In this document: positions 31,410 to 40,820 of the stretch, piece after piece | Layout of the letters: each line of letters starts with the position of its first letter | How positions within the stretch are numbered: the first letter of the stretch is position 1 | NCBI GenBank assembly: GCA_028284285.1 | Contig: JANQSA010000070.1 | Span: forward strand, 1 to 47,949 | Length of the DNA stretch: 47,949 bases | Reading direction: 5' to 3' | DNA from: Croceivirga sp. | Lineage (GTDB): Bacteria > Bacteroidota > Bacteroidia > Flavobacteriales > Flavobacteriaceae | Program-made: the position numbers and the translations under genes | Notes under the pieces: generated by a model | What the model was told of the DNA's origin: nothing | Databases searched by the model: none | What the model saw: only the letters and a program-made list of their open reading frames with translations

Positions 31410-31446
31410 CAGCGCGCCTGCCTAACGGCAGGCAGGACTTCGGCTA
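31410..31446 (-). repeat. Partial copy of the tRNA-Leu 5' half
   Basis: CAGCGCG (31410-31416) and ACTTCGGCTA (31437-31446) repeat CAGCGCG (31116-31122) and ACTTCGGCTA (31138-31147) of the tRNA-Leu gene in the same order. The D-arm between them is replaced by a hairpin CCTGCC-TAAC-GGCAGG. The two copies flank the GIY-YIG gene. Confidence 0.6.
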
Positions 31447-31508
31447 ACGGGTCTGCAAAGCTAAAAAATAATTTGAATCGCTAAACCAAAATACCTACAA
31501 TAATCCTT

Positions 31509-31536
31509 TTGCAACCGGGATTAATGTGTAAATTTG
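31509..31536 (+). promoter_or_regulatory. Probable promoter of prs
   Basis: TTG at 31509-31511, a 17 bp spacer and TAAATTTG at 31529-31536. The spacer is on the short side. It would start transcription about 45 bp before the prs ATG. Confidence 0.5.
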
Positions 31537-31588
31537 CACCGCTTTTAAACAGGCTATTGCTTTAGGTAGCCGTTTGTTATAATGTAAA

Positions 31589-32530
31589 ATGCCGTATCAA
31601 GTTCCGGAACCGAAGATTTTTGCCTGCACTCAAAGCACCGTACTTGGGGAAAAAATTGCTGCCGCTTATGGCGCTAATTTGGGAAAGATCAAATTTTCCC
31701 GATACAGTGACGGGGAATTTCAGCCTTCTTTTGAAGAATCTATCCGGGGCGCACGTATTTTTATTATCGGGTCCACGAATCCCGGTCCGGAAAACCTTAT
31801 GGAAATGTTGTTGATGCTGGATGCTGCCAAAAGAGCTTCTGCACGTCATATCACGGCAGTAATGCCATACTTTGGCTGGGCCCGGCAAGACCGTAAAGAT
31901 AAACCAAGGGTACCCATTGCAGCTAAATTGGTAGCTAAAATGTTGGAAACTGCAGGCGCCACCCGGATTATAACTATGGACCTGCACGCGGATCAAATCC
32001 AGGGCTTTTTTGAAAAACCCGTGGATCATCTATTCGCTTCCACCTTGTTTTTACCTTATGTGCAAAGCCTGAATTTGGAAAATCTTTGTATTGCCTCCCC
32101 GGATATGGGAGGGTCTAAAAGAGCCTATGCCTATTCCAGAGCTTTAGCAAGCGATGTGGTCATTTGCTACAAACAACGTGCAAAAGCCAATGTCATTTCC
32201 AAAATGGAGCTCATCGGAGAGGTGAAAGATAAAAATGTAGTATTGGTAGATGACCTGGTGGATACTGCCGGCACCTTGACCAGAGCAGCAGATCTAATGA
32301 TGGAAAGAGGAGCATCCAGTGTTCGTGCTATTACAACCCATGGTCTCCTGTCCGGAAATGCTTATGAAAAAATAATAAACTCAAAACTACAGGAATTGAT
32401 CATCACCGATTCTATTCCTACCCGTGAAAACAGTGAAAAAATAAAGGTATTGAGTTGTGCAGAGTTGTTTGCCGATGTAATGCACCGGGTACACCACAAC
32501 ACCTCAATATCTTCTAAATTCATAATGTAA
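31589..32530 (+). CDS. prs: Ribose-phosphate pyrophosphokinase
   Basis: 313 aa. Class I PRPP synthase: 'FSRYSDGEFQPSFEESIRG', 'PYFGWARQDRKDKPR', 'TMDLHADQIQGFF' and the PRPP loop 'VVLVDDLVDTAGTL'. It makes PRPP from ribose-5-phosphate and ATP for nucleotide, His and Trp synthesis. The gene order prs-rplY-pth is a familiar bacterial cluster. Confidence 0.96.
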   Translation: MPYQVPEPKIFACTQSTVLGEKIAAAYGANLGKIKFSRYSDGEFQPSFEESIRGARIFIIGSTNPGPENLMEMLLMLDAAKRASARHITAVMPYFGWARQDRKDKPRVPIAAKLVAKMLETAGATRIITMDLHADQIQGFFEKPVDHLFASTLFLPYVQSLNLENLCIASPDMGGSKRAYAYSRALASDVVICYKQRAKANVISKMELIGEVKDKNVVLVDDLVDTAGTLTRAADLMMERGASSVRAITTHGLLSGNAYEKIINSKLQELIITDSIPTRENSEKIKVLSCAELFADVMHRVHHNTSISSKFIM

Positions 32531-32549
32531 TTCTTAACATATATAATAG

Positions 32550-33188
32550 ATGAAATCAATTACGATCAAAGGATCCCAAAGAGAAAGCGTGGGCAAGGTA
32601 GCTACCAAAGCCCTACGTAATGCTGGAAAGATCCCTTGCGTGCTGTACGGAGGGGAAACACCATTGCACTTTTCAGCAGATGAACTATCGTTCAAAGAAT
32701 TAGTGTACACCCCTAACGCGTATACAGCGGTAATTGAACTGGAAGGTGGTGAAACTTTTGAAGCCGTATTACAGGATATTCAGTTCCACCCGGTAACGGA
32801 CAAGATCCTACATGTGGATTTTTACCAGTTATTCAAGGATAAGCCTGTTGCCATGAGCATTCCTGTCCGGTTGGAAGGAAATTCCCCGGGGGTGCGAAAT
32901 GGTGGACGATTGTTATTCCGTAAAAGAAAACTATCCGTTAAAGCGTTGCCGGATTTATTGCCGGATGAAATTACCGTGGATATTTCCAAATTGAAGATAG
33001 GTGGTAAAATTGCCGTTGAAACCTTAAGGAAGGGGGACTACACCATTATGCATCCCGATAATATCACCGTTGTGCAAGTGAAAGCTTCTAGAAACGTTGT
33101 AGCGGATGAAGAAGAGGAAGAGGAAGAAGAAGGTGCAGTAGCCGAAGGTGGTGAAACACCGGCAGCGGAAGCTCCTGCTGAAGAATAA
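32550..33188 (+). CDS. rplY: 50S ribosomal protein L25 (general stress protein Ctc form)
   Basis: 212 aa. N-terminal L25 5S-rRNA-binding domain ('[27 protein letters not shown]') and C-terminal TL5/CTC beta domain, ending in an acidic Glu/Ala-rich tail. It lies 19 bp after prs. Confidence 0.95.
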   Translation: MKSITIKGSQRESVGKVATKALRNAGKIPCVLYGGETPLHFSADELSFKELVYTPNAYTAVIELEGGETFEAVLQDIQFHPVTDKILHVDFYQLFKDKPVAMSIPVRLEGNSPGVRNGGRLLFRKRKLSVKALPDLLPDEITVDISKLKIGGKIAVETLRKGDYTIMHPDNITVVQVKASRNVVADEEEEEEEEGAVAEGGETPAAEAPAEE

Positions 33189-33213
33189 CCAAAAACTGGT
33201 TTAAAACATAGGG

Positions 33214-33246
33214 CATCCGTGGCAAATCCGTTGCGGGTGCTTTTGT
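33214..33246 (+). terminator. Probable terminator after rplY
   Basis: GCATCCG (33214-33220) pairs with CGGGTGC (33235-33241), one G-T pair, followed by TTTTGTATT. The T-run is interrupted, so strength is uncertain. Confidence 0.5.
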
Positions 33247-33375
33247 ATTTTTAGCACAAACTTTTAAAAGAACTCATTTAGACTTTTTCAATTGGCTAAA
33301 AAATCGCTCTTTTTCGCCCGCTTGTTGCATTTTTTTGGAAAAAGACCTGGCCCCCTACTTGCCGAAATTGATCCC

Positions 33376-33942
33376 ATGAAAAAATTTTTAATTGTTGGCC
33401 TAGGAAATATCGGCGAAAAATACGCCCGAACAAGACACAATGTCGGTTTCAAAATCCTGGAGCAATTGGCTCAAGAAGAAGGCTTTACCTTCCAGGATGC
33501 CAAACTTGGTGCTACAGGCACATTCAAATATAAAGGAAGGGCACTACTGTGCCTAAAACCTTCCACGTATATGAACCTCAGTGGAAAGGCCGTGAACTAT
33601 TGGATAAACAAAGAAAAAATCCCTATTGAAAATATCTTAATCATCTGCGATGATATCAATCTGCCCTTCGGCACACTACGGTTAAAGACAAAAGGCAGTG
33701 ATGGTGGCCACAATGGCTTAAAACATATTCAGCAGGTTTTAAACACCACGAAATACCACCGCTTTCGATTTGGTGTAGGTGCCGATTTTTCAAAGGGAAA
33801 ACAAGTGGATTATGTGCTTGGCGAATGGGGAGAAGCCGAACAAGATACCTTACCGGAACGTTTAGAACGTAGCACACAGTTGGTGCGCTCTTTTGTTTTT
33901 GCCGGACCCAAGAACACCATGAACCAGTTTAACGGGACATAG
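33376..33942 (+). CDS. pth: Peptidyl-tRNA hydrolase
   Basis: 188 aa from the ATG at 33376. Motifs: 'FLIVGLGNIGEKYARTRHNVGF' with the catalytic His, 'KPSTYMNLSGKAV', 'DDINLPFGTLRLK' and 'GSDGGHNGLKHI'. It recycles peptidyl-tRNA released from ribosomes. The frame is open upstream to a TTG at 33292 and the 28 extra residues look protein-like ('FFARLLHFFGKRPG'), so a longer form as in some relatives is possible. Confidence 0.94.
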   Translation: MKKFLIVGLGNIGEKYARTRHNVGFKILEQLAQEEGFTFQDAKLGATGTFKYKGRALLCLKPSTYMNLSGKAVNYWINKEKIPIENILIICDDINLPFGTLRLKTKGSDGGHNGLKHIQQVLNTTKYHRFRFGVGADFSKGKQVDYVLGEWGEAEQDTLPERLERSTQLVRSFVFAGPKNTMNQFNGT

Positions 33943-34048
33943 TATAACCTTAATCAACTACAAGGCATTTTCCCTTTACAGTCTGTCAGGCTTTCGTTTT
34001 ATTGTTTAGCGTTAGATATTTCAATACTTCTTCCGGATTATAAACTGC

Positions 34049-34738
34049 TTAAAAAACCCTGAAATCATATACTCCAGAGTCCGAGGTATTCCCAGAGGCG
34101 TCTATGGTGACAACCCTCCAATAGTAAACGGTTGCTGACTGCACAGGCGCCAAGGCCTCTGTAGTGTCGCTATCTGACGAAAGAAGTAACTCCTCCGGGG
34201 GATTCTGATCCGAAAAATACACTTCAAAAGTGGCAATATCTTCCTCCACATCTGCTCCTGACCATCTCAATAAAATTTGATCATTACCGTCTTTTTGCAC
34301 TGTTCTTCCCGGTTTTGGCACAATGATTTGAGCGGGAAAAGGCGCATAATTGTTTTGCGGTCCGGCATTGTAGAACAACCAGGAATCACTGGTAGCCGTC
34401 TCATCAGAATTGGAATTTGTGGAGAGCACTGACCAGGAAAACGGGGTTCCTTTTTCAATAGTTAATGCTCCTATCGTATCGGCTGTTGAGACGGTTCGTG
34501 TTGTATTGGTAAATAGGTTAATCACCGTAAGGGTATAGTTATCTGTATTTAGGCCCGACTGCCATTCAAACGTTACCTGGCTTAAGGTATCACTTACATC
34601 TATACCCGTAGTACATTCCGAATTTTGCGAGGGAAACACCAAAACGGCGCCTTCCGGGGAAGGTGGCTGCACATTGTCATCATCTCCACCGCAGCTTAAA
34701 AACAGTACTAGGACCACAAAACCAGATAAAACTCTCAT
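34049..34738 (-). CDS. Lipoprotein with fibronectin-III-like domains
   Basis: 229 aa. Lipoprotein signal peptide with lipobox 'LFLSC' (Cys16) followed by Gly-Gly-Asp-Asp-Asp, which is typical of surface-bound lipoproteins in Bacteroidota. Two beta-sandwich units follow ('VTFEWQSGLNTDNYTLTV' and 'LLRWSGADVEEDIATFEVYFS ... YYWRVVTIDASGNT'), similar to fibronectin III. Its start overlaps the stop of the large metallopeptidase gene by 4 bases (ATGA), so the two are coupled and may act together at the cell surface. Confidence 0.85.
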   Translation of the reverse strand: MRVLSGFVVLVLFLSCGGDDDNVQPPSPEGAVLVFPSQNSECTTGIDVSDTLSQVTFEWQSGLNTDNYTLTVINLFTNTTRTVSTADTIGALTIEKGTPFSWSVLSTNSNSDETATSDSWLFYNAGPQNNYAPFPAQIIVPKPGRTVQKDGNDQILLRWSGADVEEDIATFEVYFSDQNPPEELLLSSDSDTTEALAPVQSATVYYWRVVTIDASGNTSDSGVYDFRVF

Positions 34739-37700
34739 TTTTTCACTATTTTTTCTGTGTATCGTCTCTCCCCGGATTCAACCACCAAATAATATATACC
34801 ACTGGAAAGTGGTGAAACATTTAATTGTAAATCCGTAGTTGCAGTAGGCCACACTTCATTAAACACCAATGCACCGTTAGCACCATACAACCGAATTGTA
34901 ACTTCCTCTTCCGGCCAGTTTAAAGCTACCGTTAAACCGGACGTTACCGGATTAGGATAAAATATGGGGTCATTGGACAGGGAAAATGCCCTTTCGTAAA
35001 CACCCTGACAAGACAATCCGGTGGATATTTTTAATCTATTGAGACCCGCTTCCATATTTAGGGTAAGTTCTTCTTCTGAGGTTTGCGAAACTATCCCGTT
35101 CCATTCAATAGTATACGACCTTCCTCCAAACAACCGAAGCTGCAACTGATTTTCACTCTCCACAAGCGTAGCCAGTACCGTCAAAGGTTCAGGTTCCCTT
35201 ATCACCACATCAAAACAACTTTCTCGATAGTTAATAGTTCTATTTGTACCGGTTATGCATAAGGAATAAGTTCCCGCAGGCAAATCCTGAAAATCCTGAG
35301 TAGTTTCAAATTCTCCGGAAACATTAATTCCATTGCCCTGCAAAGTTGCGGTGTAGGTTATTGTAGCATCCGTGGCTTCTATGGTCACTCTACCATTATC
35401 ACTATCCCGGCAGGCTTCACTTTCAACCGAGATCCTGAAATTATCAGCAGGAAATCCGTTTAGTGGACAGCCCGAAGTATCTACGGATACTCCTTTGGGT
35501 GTTCCAGGGCAAAGATCGTCTCCGTCATCAAAAACCCCATCCCCGTCCTCGTCCGGCCTGAATACTCCCTCAACGCACAACTCCAGGGAAAATGCTATCA
35601 AAGTTCCCCCATCGGTGGGAACCGTATCTTCAATTTCCAAAGTCCATTCTCCAAAAGTAGGCTCTCCGTTAAAAGCCGCCAGTGAACCCATGGGTTGCAC
35701 TGTACCGCTTATAGCCGGATTCTCGTTACAGGAAATCGGAACCCCTTGATCGTCAAAGATGGCCAACAAATTTTCCCGATTCCCACAACTTTTGGAAACC
35801 AGTGTCACCCTGGTCCCTGACGGAGAAATAAGGCTCACTACCAAATCTTCCAGATATGTATGTGATAATTCCAGATGTACATTAACATCTGCAATTGTAA
35901 AATCCTGGGAAAAGAAAAATTTTGATTGTACGGTAGGCGTTCCTTCCGCTGAAATCACTAGGGGTTGCCCATCAGTTTCGAAAACTGAACAATTGACCAC
36001 CGAGGTCGTAAAACGAAATGGCGCTCCAAAAACACCTATACCACAATCATTTTCGGGTCGTACCCTCCAAAAGTAGGAGCTTTCGGCATCAAGCCCAAAA
36101 CTCTGGTAGCGGTTGGAAAACACCGAAGCAGATTCCACAATATCTAAAAAGGCACTGTCCGTCGCTATTTGGATGTCATATCCTGAACTATTTGTCTGGT
36201 CTATCCATCTAAATACCGGACGTAAAGAGATTCCAATTCCCACGTCTTCCGGAAAAGAGAGTGCTACCGGCTCAAAACTGTTCTCAAAAACGTTTACCTC
36301 AAAGGTAACAGCGTAGGAAACATTGCCATCCGAAGCCGTGATTTCCACTGGATACACTCCTGCGTCAACTGCTGAAAGATTTCCTAAAACCAAATCAATA
36401 GACGTTCCCCCTGCGATAACCGAAGTTTGTGAAAAATTTGCACTAATTCCCTGAGGAGCGTTGGCGGTTAAGCTCATTGTTTCCATGAATCCTCCATAGG
36501 TCTCGTACACAAATGGAATAACAATATCGTTGGGTTTGCAAGTAGAATAAGTTGCTTCTTCAAGATTCAGCACAACCGAAGATGCCTGAATGGTAAAAGG
36601 AGTGGTGTTTACAGCAAAAAAGACATTGTCTCTTGCCCGTATCATGATCCTTGCTTCGGAAGTGGCCTGTCCCGGAAACTGCACTTCCGCGGTACCGCTA
36701 TTAATCAGGTTTTCTGCCAGCACAAGAGGGAAGGTCTCACCACCATTCAAAGACAAAAGAATATCTACTCTTTCTACATTAACCGGAGCCCTATCAGTAT
36801 TGGCTACCTCCCAGGTAATTTCCTGGATACTTCCTCCTACATATACCTCCCCCGCATTTTGCGAGCTTACCCGGAAGGGTCCTGCCACATTAACTACCCT
36901 AATTTGTACCGAATCTGAAGCTACCTGACCCCCCTCGCTATTGTTGTCCCGTACGGTTACCGCAAAATTCATTGTGCGCTCCACATTGGAAATGGTTTCC
37001 CAAGCGTCATTCTCTTCAGGGTTTTCTTGTTCGAGTTCCCCCGCTATTATCCTGGAGAGTCTGGGAAAATAGCGTATAGGGTTGGAAGAAGGGGGCAGCG
37101 ATCTAAAATTTGCCCCCGAAACATTATTCGGGCCAAAAGTGGTAGTCGTCACTACGCCCTTATCTATCTGTTCCCAGGTGTAACTAAGCATATCTCCCTG
37201 GGGATCAGCGGCTTCTGTGGCTAAGGAAAAGGGCGTCCCCTTGGGAATTATGTAGTCGCCTTGTGGTACAATAACCGGTGCGTTGTTTGCTAATATTGTA
37301 GTCTGAGCGCAAGATATGGTTTCAAGGTAATTGGAGATTTGCGCAATGCTATTGTGATGAAAATAATCATCACTATTAGCAGCGACATTATTTCCTAATA
37401 CAATCCCTGCATATCCCATGATCGTGGTACCACTGGCAGGCTCTACCTGATTCACTCCTGTATCTTCCAATTCAAAAGACCAGGTATGATTGGCACCGAA
37501 TTGATGTCCAAGTTCATGGGCCACATAATCCAGATCAAAGAGATCTCCTTCCGGTTCCAATGCCGCGGAAAAAGCGCTCCCTTTGCGGTTATCCACACAA
37601 ACCGAACCTATAAATCCTGAATTACCACTGTCATTATCAGAATGAAACAAATGCCCAACATCATAATTCGCTTCTCCGATGACAGAGGTTAAGGTATTTT

Positions 37701-38484
37701 GCACTTGTGCATTTAAACTAATGCCGTAGGGGTCTGTAGCAGCATTTGTAAAAATCACGAGATCGTTACTAGGCACCAATTCCAACCGAACACCAAGATC
37801 GGTTTCAAAAACTTCATTCACCCGAGTAAGCGTGGCGTTTATAGCAGCTAGCGCATCACTTACCCTTCCACCGTGGTAATCCGTATATTCCCCCGTAGTG
37901 GATACTGCAATCCTAAAAGTTCTTAGCTGTTGATCATCCACTAAATTCCTGTTGCTTTGAAAACGTCCCGAAAACAAAGCATCCTTTGTCCCGCATTCAA
38001 ATCTGGTATCCTGCGATCGTTGATTAGCTTCATAGACACTGTACTGATTCTGAATATCTTTAATAGGCTCTACGAAGGAAGTTTTGCCGTGTTGGTAATC
38101 CATAACCATGGCTTTTACCTTGTTTGGGGACACGCTAAATCGAACTTTGCAGCTCTCCTTATGATTTACTCCGGTGTACGATTTAATCTGCGGATACTTT
38201 TTAGCCAGTTCCGGATGGAATACAGGGGTTTCCCTAACGGTATACGCTGTTAATTTTCCGGCTGCATCCGGAAAATATAGTGTAACACTTTGATCCCCGA
38301 TGGCACGGTCCAATGCCTTTGCAAAAAGTGCGGGGTTAAGTGTAAACTCACTTTTGGTAGTGCTTACGGAAGTTGCTAAGGATTTCGTTTGAGAAAGCTT
38401 GGGTTTCCAATACTGTTGCCCCAGCCCGTAAAACCCGCTAAAAAATATGGATATTGATAAAACAAAATGTAACTTAGCTCTCAT
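34735..38484 (-). CDS. Secreted reprolysin-like zinc metallopeptidase with T9SS sorting domain
   Basis: 1249 aa. Signal peptide at 1-22. Propeptide region, then an M12B-type catalytic domain with the zinc motif 'HELGHQFGANH' at residues 323-333. Beyond are Ig/cadherin-like and fibronectin-like units, a proprotein convertase P-type domain ('FTIADVNVHLELSHTYLEDL'), a calcium-binding 'PDEDGDGVFDDGDD' segment, and a C-terminal type A sorting domain ('FYPNPVTSGLTVALN ... LSSGIYYLVVESG ... YTEKIVKK'). The sorting domain directs export through the type IX system. It probably breaks down extracellular protein. It is coupled to the downstream lipoprotein gene. Confidence 0.94.
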   Translation of the reverse strand: MRAKLHFVLSISIFFSGFYGLGQQYWKPKLSQTKSLATSVSTTKSEFTLNPALFAKALDRAIGDQSVTLYFPDAAGKLTAYTVRETPVFHPELAKKYPQIKSYTGVNHKESCKVRFSVSPNKVKAMVMDYQHGKTSFVEPIKDIQNQYSVYEANQRSQDTRFECGTKDALFSGRFQSNRNLVDDQQLRTFRIAVSTTGEYTDYHGGRVSDALAAINATLTRVNEVFETDLGVRLELVPSNDLVIFTNAATDPYGISLNAQVQNTLTSVIGEANYDVGHLFHSDNDSGNSGFIGSVCVDNRKGSAFSAALEPEGDLFDLDYVAHELGHQFGANHTWSFELEDTGVNQVEPASGTTIMGYAGIVLGNNVAANSDDYFHHNSIAQISNYLETISCAQTTILANNAPVIVPQGDYIIPKGTPFSLATEAADPQGDMLSYTWEQIDKGVVTTTTFGPNNVSGANFRSLPPSSNPIRYFPRLSRIIAGELEQENPEENDAWETISNVERTMNFAVTVRDNNSEGGQVASDSVQIRVVNVAGPFRVSSQNAGEVYVGGSIQEITWEVANTDRAPVNVERVDILLSLNGGETFPLVLAENLINSGTAEVQFPGQATSEARIMIRARDNVFFAVNTTPFTIQASSVVLNLEEATYSTCKPNDIVIPFVYETYGGFMETMSLTANAPQGISANFSQTSVIAGGTSIDLVLGNLSAVDAGVYPVEITASDGNVSYAVTFEVNVFENSFEPVALSFPEDVGIGISLRPVFRWIDQTNSSGYDIQIATDSAFLDIVESASVFSNRYQSFGLDAESSYFWRVRPENDCGIGVFGAPFRFTTSVVNCSVFETDGQPLVISAEGTPTVQSKFFFSQDFTIADVNVHLELSHTYLEDLVVSLISPSGTRVTLVSKSCGNRENLLAIFDDQGVPISCNENPAISGTVQPMGSLAAFNGEPTFGEWTLEIEDTVPTDGGTLIAFSLELCVEGVFRPDEDGDGVFDDGDDLCPGTPKGVSVDTSGCPLNGFPADNFRISVESEACRDSDNGRVTIEATDATITYTATLQGNGINVSGEFETTQDFQDLPAGTYSLCITGTNRTINYRESCFDVVIREPEPLTVLATLVESENQLQLRLFGGRSYTIEWNGIVSQTSEEELTLNMEAGLNRLKISTGLSCQGVYERAFSLSNDPIFYPNPVTSGLTVALNWPEEEVTIRLYGANGALVFNEVWPTATTDLQLNVSPLSSGIYYLVVESGERRYTEKIVKK

Positions 38485-38534
38485 CCGAAAGGGGGCCTAA
38501 ATTAATCAAAAATAAGCCTTTTATTCTTTGTTCT

Positions 38535-39470
38535 GTGGAAACCATCCAAGGCATTTCTCAATTCAAAACCATCTCCAAAACCGCTTTAACCATTGGCACA
38601 TTTGATGGTGTACACATTGGTCATAGACGTATTTTGGAACGCCTCACAAATAATGCCAAAAATTACGATATCAAATCAGCGGTTCTTACCTTTTTCCCCC
38701 ATCCAAGAATGGTGCTTCAAAAGGATTCCAACATAAAATTGTTGAATACCCTGGAGGAAAAGCAACAGATATTGGCGGAAATGGGGTTGGATTATCTTAT
38801 TGTCCATCCCTTTACCAAATCATTTTCCCGACTCACCGCCCTGGAATTTGTACGGGATATCCTTGTCAATCAGCTAAAGGTGAAAAGTGTGGTTATTGGT
38901 TATGACCATAGGTTTGGTAGAAACCGAAATGCTAATATTAAAGATTTGGTGGGTTTTGGAGCCATTTATGATTTTAACGTAGAGGAGATTCCGGCACAAG
39001 AGGTGGAAGATGTTTCCGTGAGCTCTACAAAAATCAGAACTGCTTTGCTCAATGGTGATATCGCAACGGCCAATGCCTATCTTGGGTATCCTTACCTTCT
39101 TTCGGGAACCGTGGTAAAAGGAAAAGGCCTGGGCAAAGATCTGGGTTTTCCCACCGCTAATCTTGCCATAGATAAACCCTATAAACTTATTCCAAAGAAT
39201 GGGGTATACCTGGTCAATTGCAAAATGGGCGAAAAAACCATCAACGGTATGATGAATATTGGGCATAATCCTACAGTAGCCGGGAAAGAGCAAAGTATTG
39301 AAACACATTTTTTTGGGTGGGATACTCCATTATATGGAAAAACACTACAGCTAAGACTACTTAAAAAGCTACGTGAAGAACATAAGTTTCCCTCTGTGGA
39401 ATTACTGGTGGAACAACTGAAAAAAGATCAGGAAAACGCTTTTGAATTTTTTAGTAATGGACACTATTAA
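38535..39470 (+). CDS. ribF: Bifunctional riboflavin kinase / FAD synthetase
   Basis: 311 aa from a GTG start. FAD synthetase part: 'LTIGTFDGVHIGHRRIL', 'TFFPHPRMVL', 'GYDHRFGRNR' and 'VSSTKIRTALLNGDI'. Riboflavin kinase part: 'GKGLGKDLGFPTANLAI', 'NGVYLVNC' and 'GMMNIGHNPTV'. It makes FMN and FAD from riboflavin. It starts 50 bp from the diverging metallopeptidase gene and overlaps the HTTM gene. Confidence 0.95.
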   Translation: METIQGISQFKTISKTALTIGTFDGVHIGHRRILERLTNNAKNYDIKSAVLTFFPHPRMVLQKDSNIKLLNTLEEKQQILAEMGLDYLIVHPFTKSFSRLTALEFVRDILVNQLKVKSVVIGYDHRFGRNRNANIKDLVGFGAIYDFNVEEIPAQEVEDVSVSSTKIRTALLNGDIATANAYLGYPYLLSGTVVKGKGLGKDLGFPTANLAIDKPYKLIPKNGVYLVNCKMGEKTINGMMNIGHNPTVAGKEQSIETHFFGWDTPLYGKTLQLRLLKKLREEHKFPSVELLVEQLKKDQENAFEFFSNGHY

Positions 39471-40797
39471 CCAGTTCCTTTTTAAAAAGATAGACAACGC
39501 CCAATTAGTGGTTTTTCGGGTGTGTTACGGCCTGCTGATCTGTGCAGAGGCTTTTGGAGCTATTGCAACCGGTTGGGTAAGACGAACATTTATTGAACCA
39601 AAATTTACTTTTAACTTCATAGGCTTTGAGTGGCTCCAACCCCTTCCCGGAGACGGCATGTATTACTACTTTGTCCTGATGGGGATTTGTGGAATTCTTA
39701 TCACACTGGGATATAAGTATAGATTTAGTGCTTTTGCCTTTGCATTTCTGTGGTCCGGAGTGTACTTAATGCAAAAAACCTCCTATAACAACCACTATTA
39801 TCTCCTGATGCTCCTGGGCTTTATGATGGCGCTCTTACCGGCTAACCGCAACCTTTCCCTGGATGCGCATTTTAATCCCGGCATCAAAAGGGACTGGATG
39901 CATAACTGGATAAGGTGGCTCATCATCGGGCAATTGTTCATCGTGTATACCTATGCTTCTGTTGCCAAAATGTATGGGGATTGGGTGGATTTCAGCATTA
40001 TTGAAATCTTAATGCGTGGTAAAAAAGACTATTGGCTCATCGGGGAGCTTTTACAGGAAAAGTGGCTACACAAAGCGGTGGCAGTTTTTGGTATTATTTT
40101 CGATTTGCTTGTGATCCCAGCCTTGTTATGGAAACCCACCCGGAAATTTGCTTTCGGGTTTTCTATCTTTTTTCATTTGTTCAATAGCTATGTTTTTAGG
40201 ATTGGAATTTTCCCGTATCTCTCTATCGCCTTTTGTTTGTTCTTTTTTGAACCCCAGACGATACGAAACATCTTCTTACGAAAAAAATTAGCAGTTATTC
40301 CATCTACCCCGACTTTACCAAAAAATTACCGCTGGATCTCCGGTATGTTTATGGTGTACTTGCTTATTCAATTGCTGTTGCCGGTGCGGCATTATCTTTT
40401 CCAGGACAACGTACTCTGGACCGAGGAAGGCCATCGTTTAAGTTGGAGGATGATGTTAAGAACGCGTTCCGGCACCGCGCAGTTCAAGGTGGTGAATAAG
40501 GAAACCCAAAAAACAACAATGGTTAAAATGAACGATTACCTCACTAAAAAACAGCGTAGAAAAGTATGTAGTTATCCGGACTTTGCCTGGCAATTTGCAC
40601 AGCATCTAAAAAAAGAATATGAAAAAAAAGGGGAAGATATTAGCGTATACGTAAACTGTAGGACAAAAGTCAACGCGGGGAAATCCCGCCCCTTAATCGA
40701 CCCTAATGTAGATTTGGCGGCGGTTCCCTGGAAACATCTATCACACAATGAGTGGATTTTACCTGGTGAAGACAAAAAATCTATCCCAAAAAAGTAA
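39457..40797 (+). CDS. HTTM-domain membrane protein (vitamin K-dependent carboxylase-like)
   Basis: 446 aa from the ATG at 39457, overlapping the end of ribF by 14 bases. Several hydrophobic segments ('VVFRVCYGLLICAEAFGAI', 'YFVLMGICGILITLGYKYRF', 'YLLMLLGFMMALLPANRNLS') and a soluble C-terminal part. The 'FNSYVFRIGIFPYLSIAFCLFFF' and 'RHYLFQDNVLWTEEGHRLSWRMML' stretches match the HTTM family, relatives of gamma-glutamyl carboxylase. A bacterial role is unknown. It lies in a unit with ribF and serS. Confidence 0.88.
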   Translation: MDTINQFLFKKIDNAQLVVFRVCYGLLICAEAFGAIATGWVRRTFIEPKFTFNFIGFEWLQPLPGDGMYYYFVLMGICGILITLGYKYRFSAFAFAFLWSGVYLMQKTSYNNHYYLLMLLGFMMALLPANRNLSLDAHFNPGIKRDWMHNWIRWLIIGQLFIVYTYASVAKMYGDWVDFSIIEILMRGKKDYWLIGELLQEKWLHKAVAVFGIIFDLLVIPALLWKPTRKFAFGFSIFFHLFNSYVFRIGIFPYLSIAFCLFFFEPQTIRNIFLRKKLAVIPSTPTLPKNYRWISGMFMVYLLIQLLLPVRHYLFQDNVLWTEEGHRLSWRMMLRTRSGTAQFKVVNKETQKTTMVKMNDYLTKKQRRKVCSYPDFAWQFAQHLKKEYEKKGEDISVYVNCRTKVNAGKSRPLIDPNVDLAAVPWKHLSHNEWILPGEDKKSIPKK

Positions 40798-40820
40798 TTT
40801 TACCGCCTTAATACGTAACA

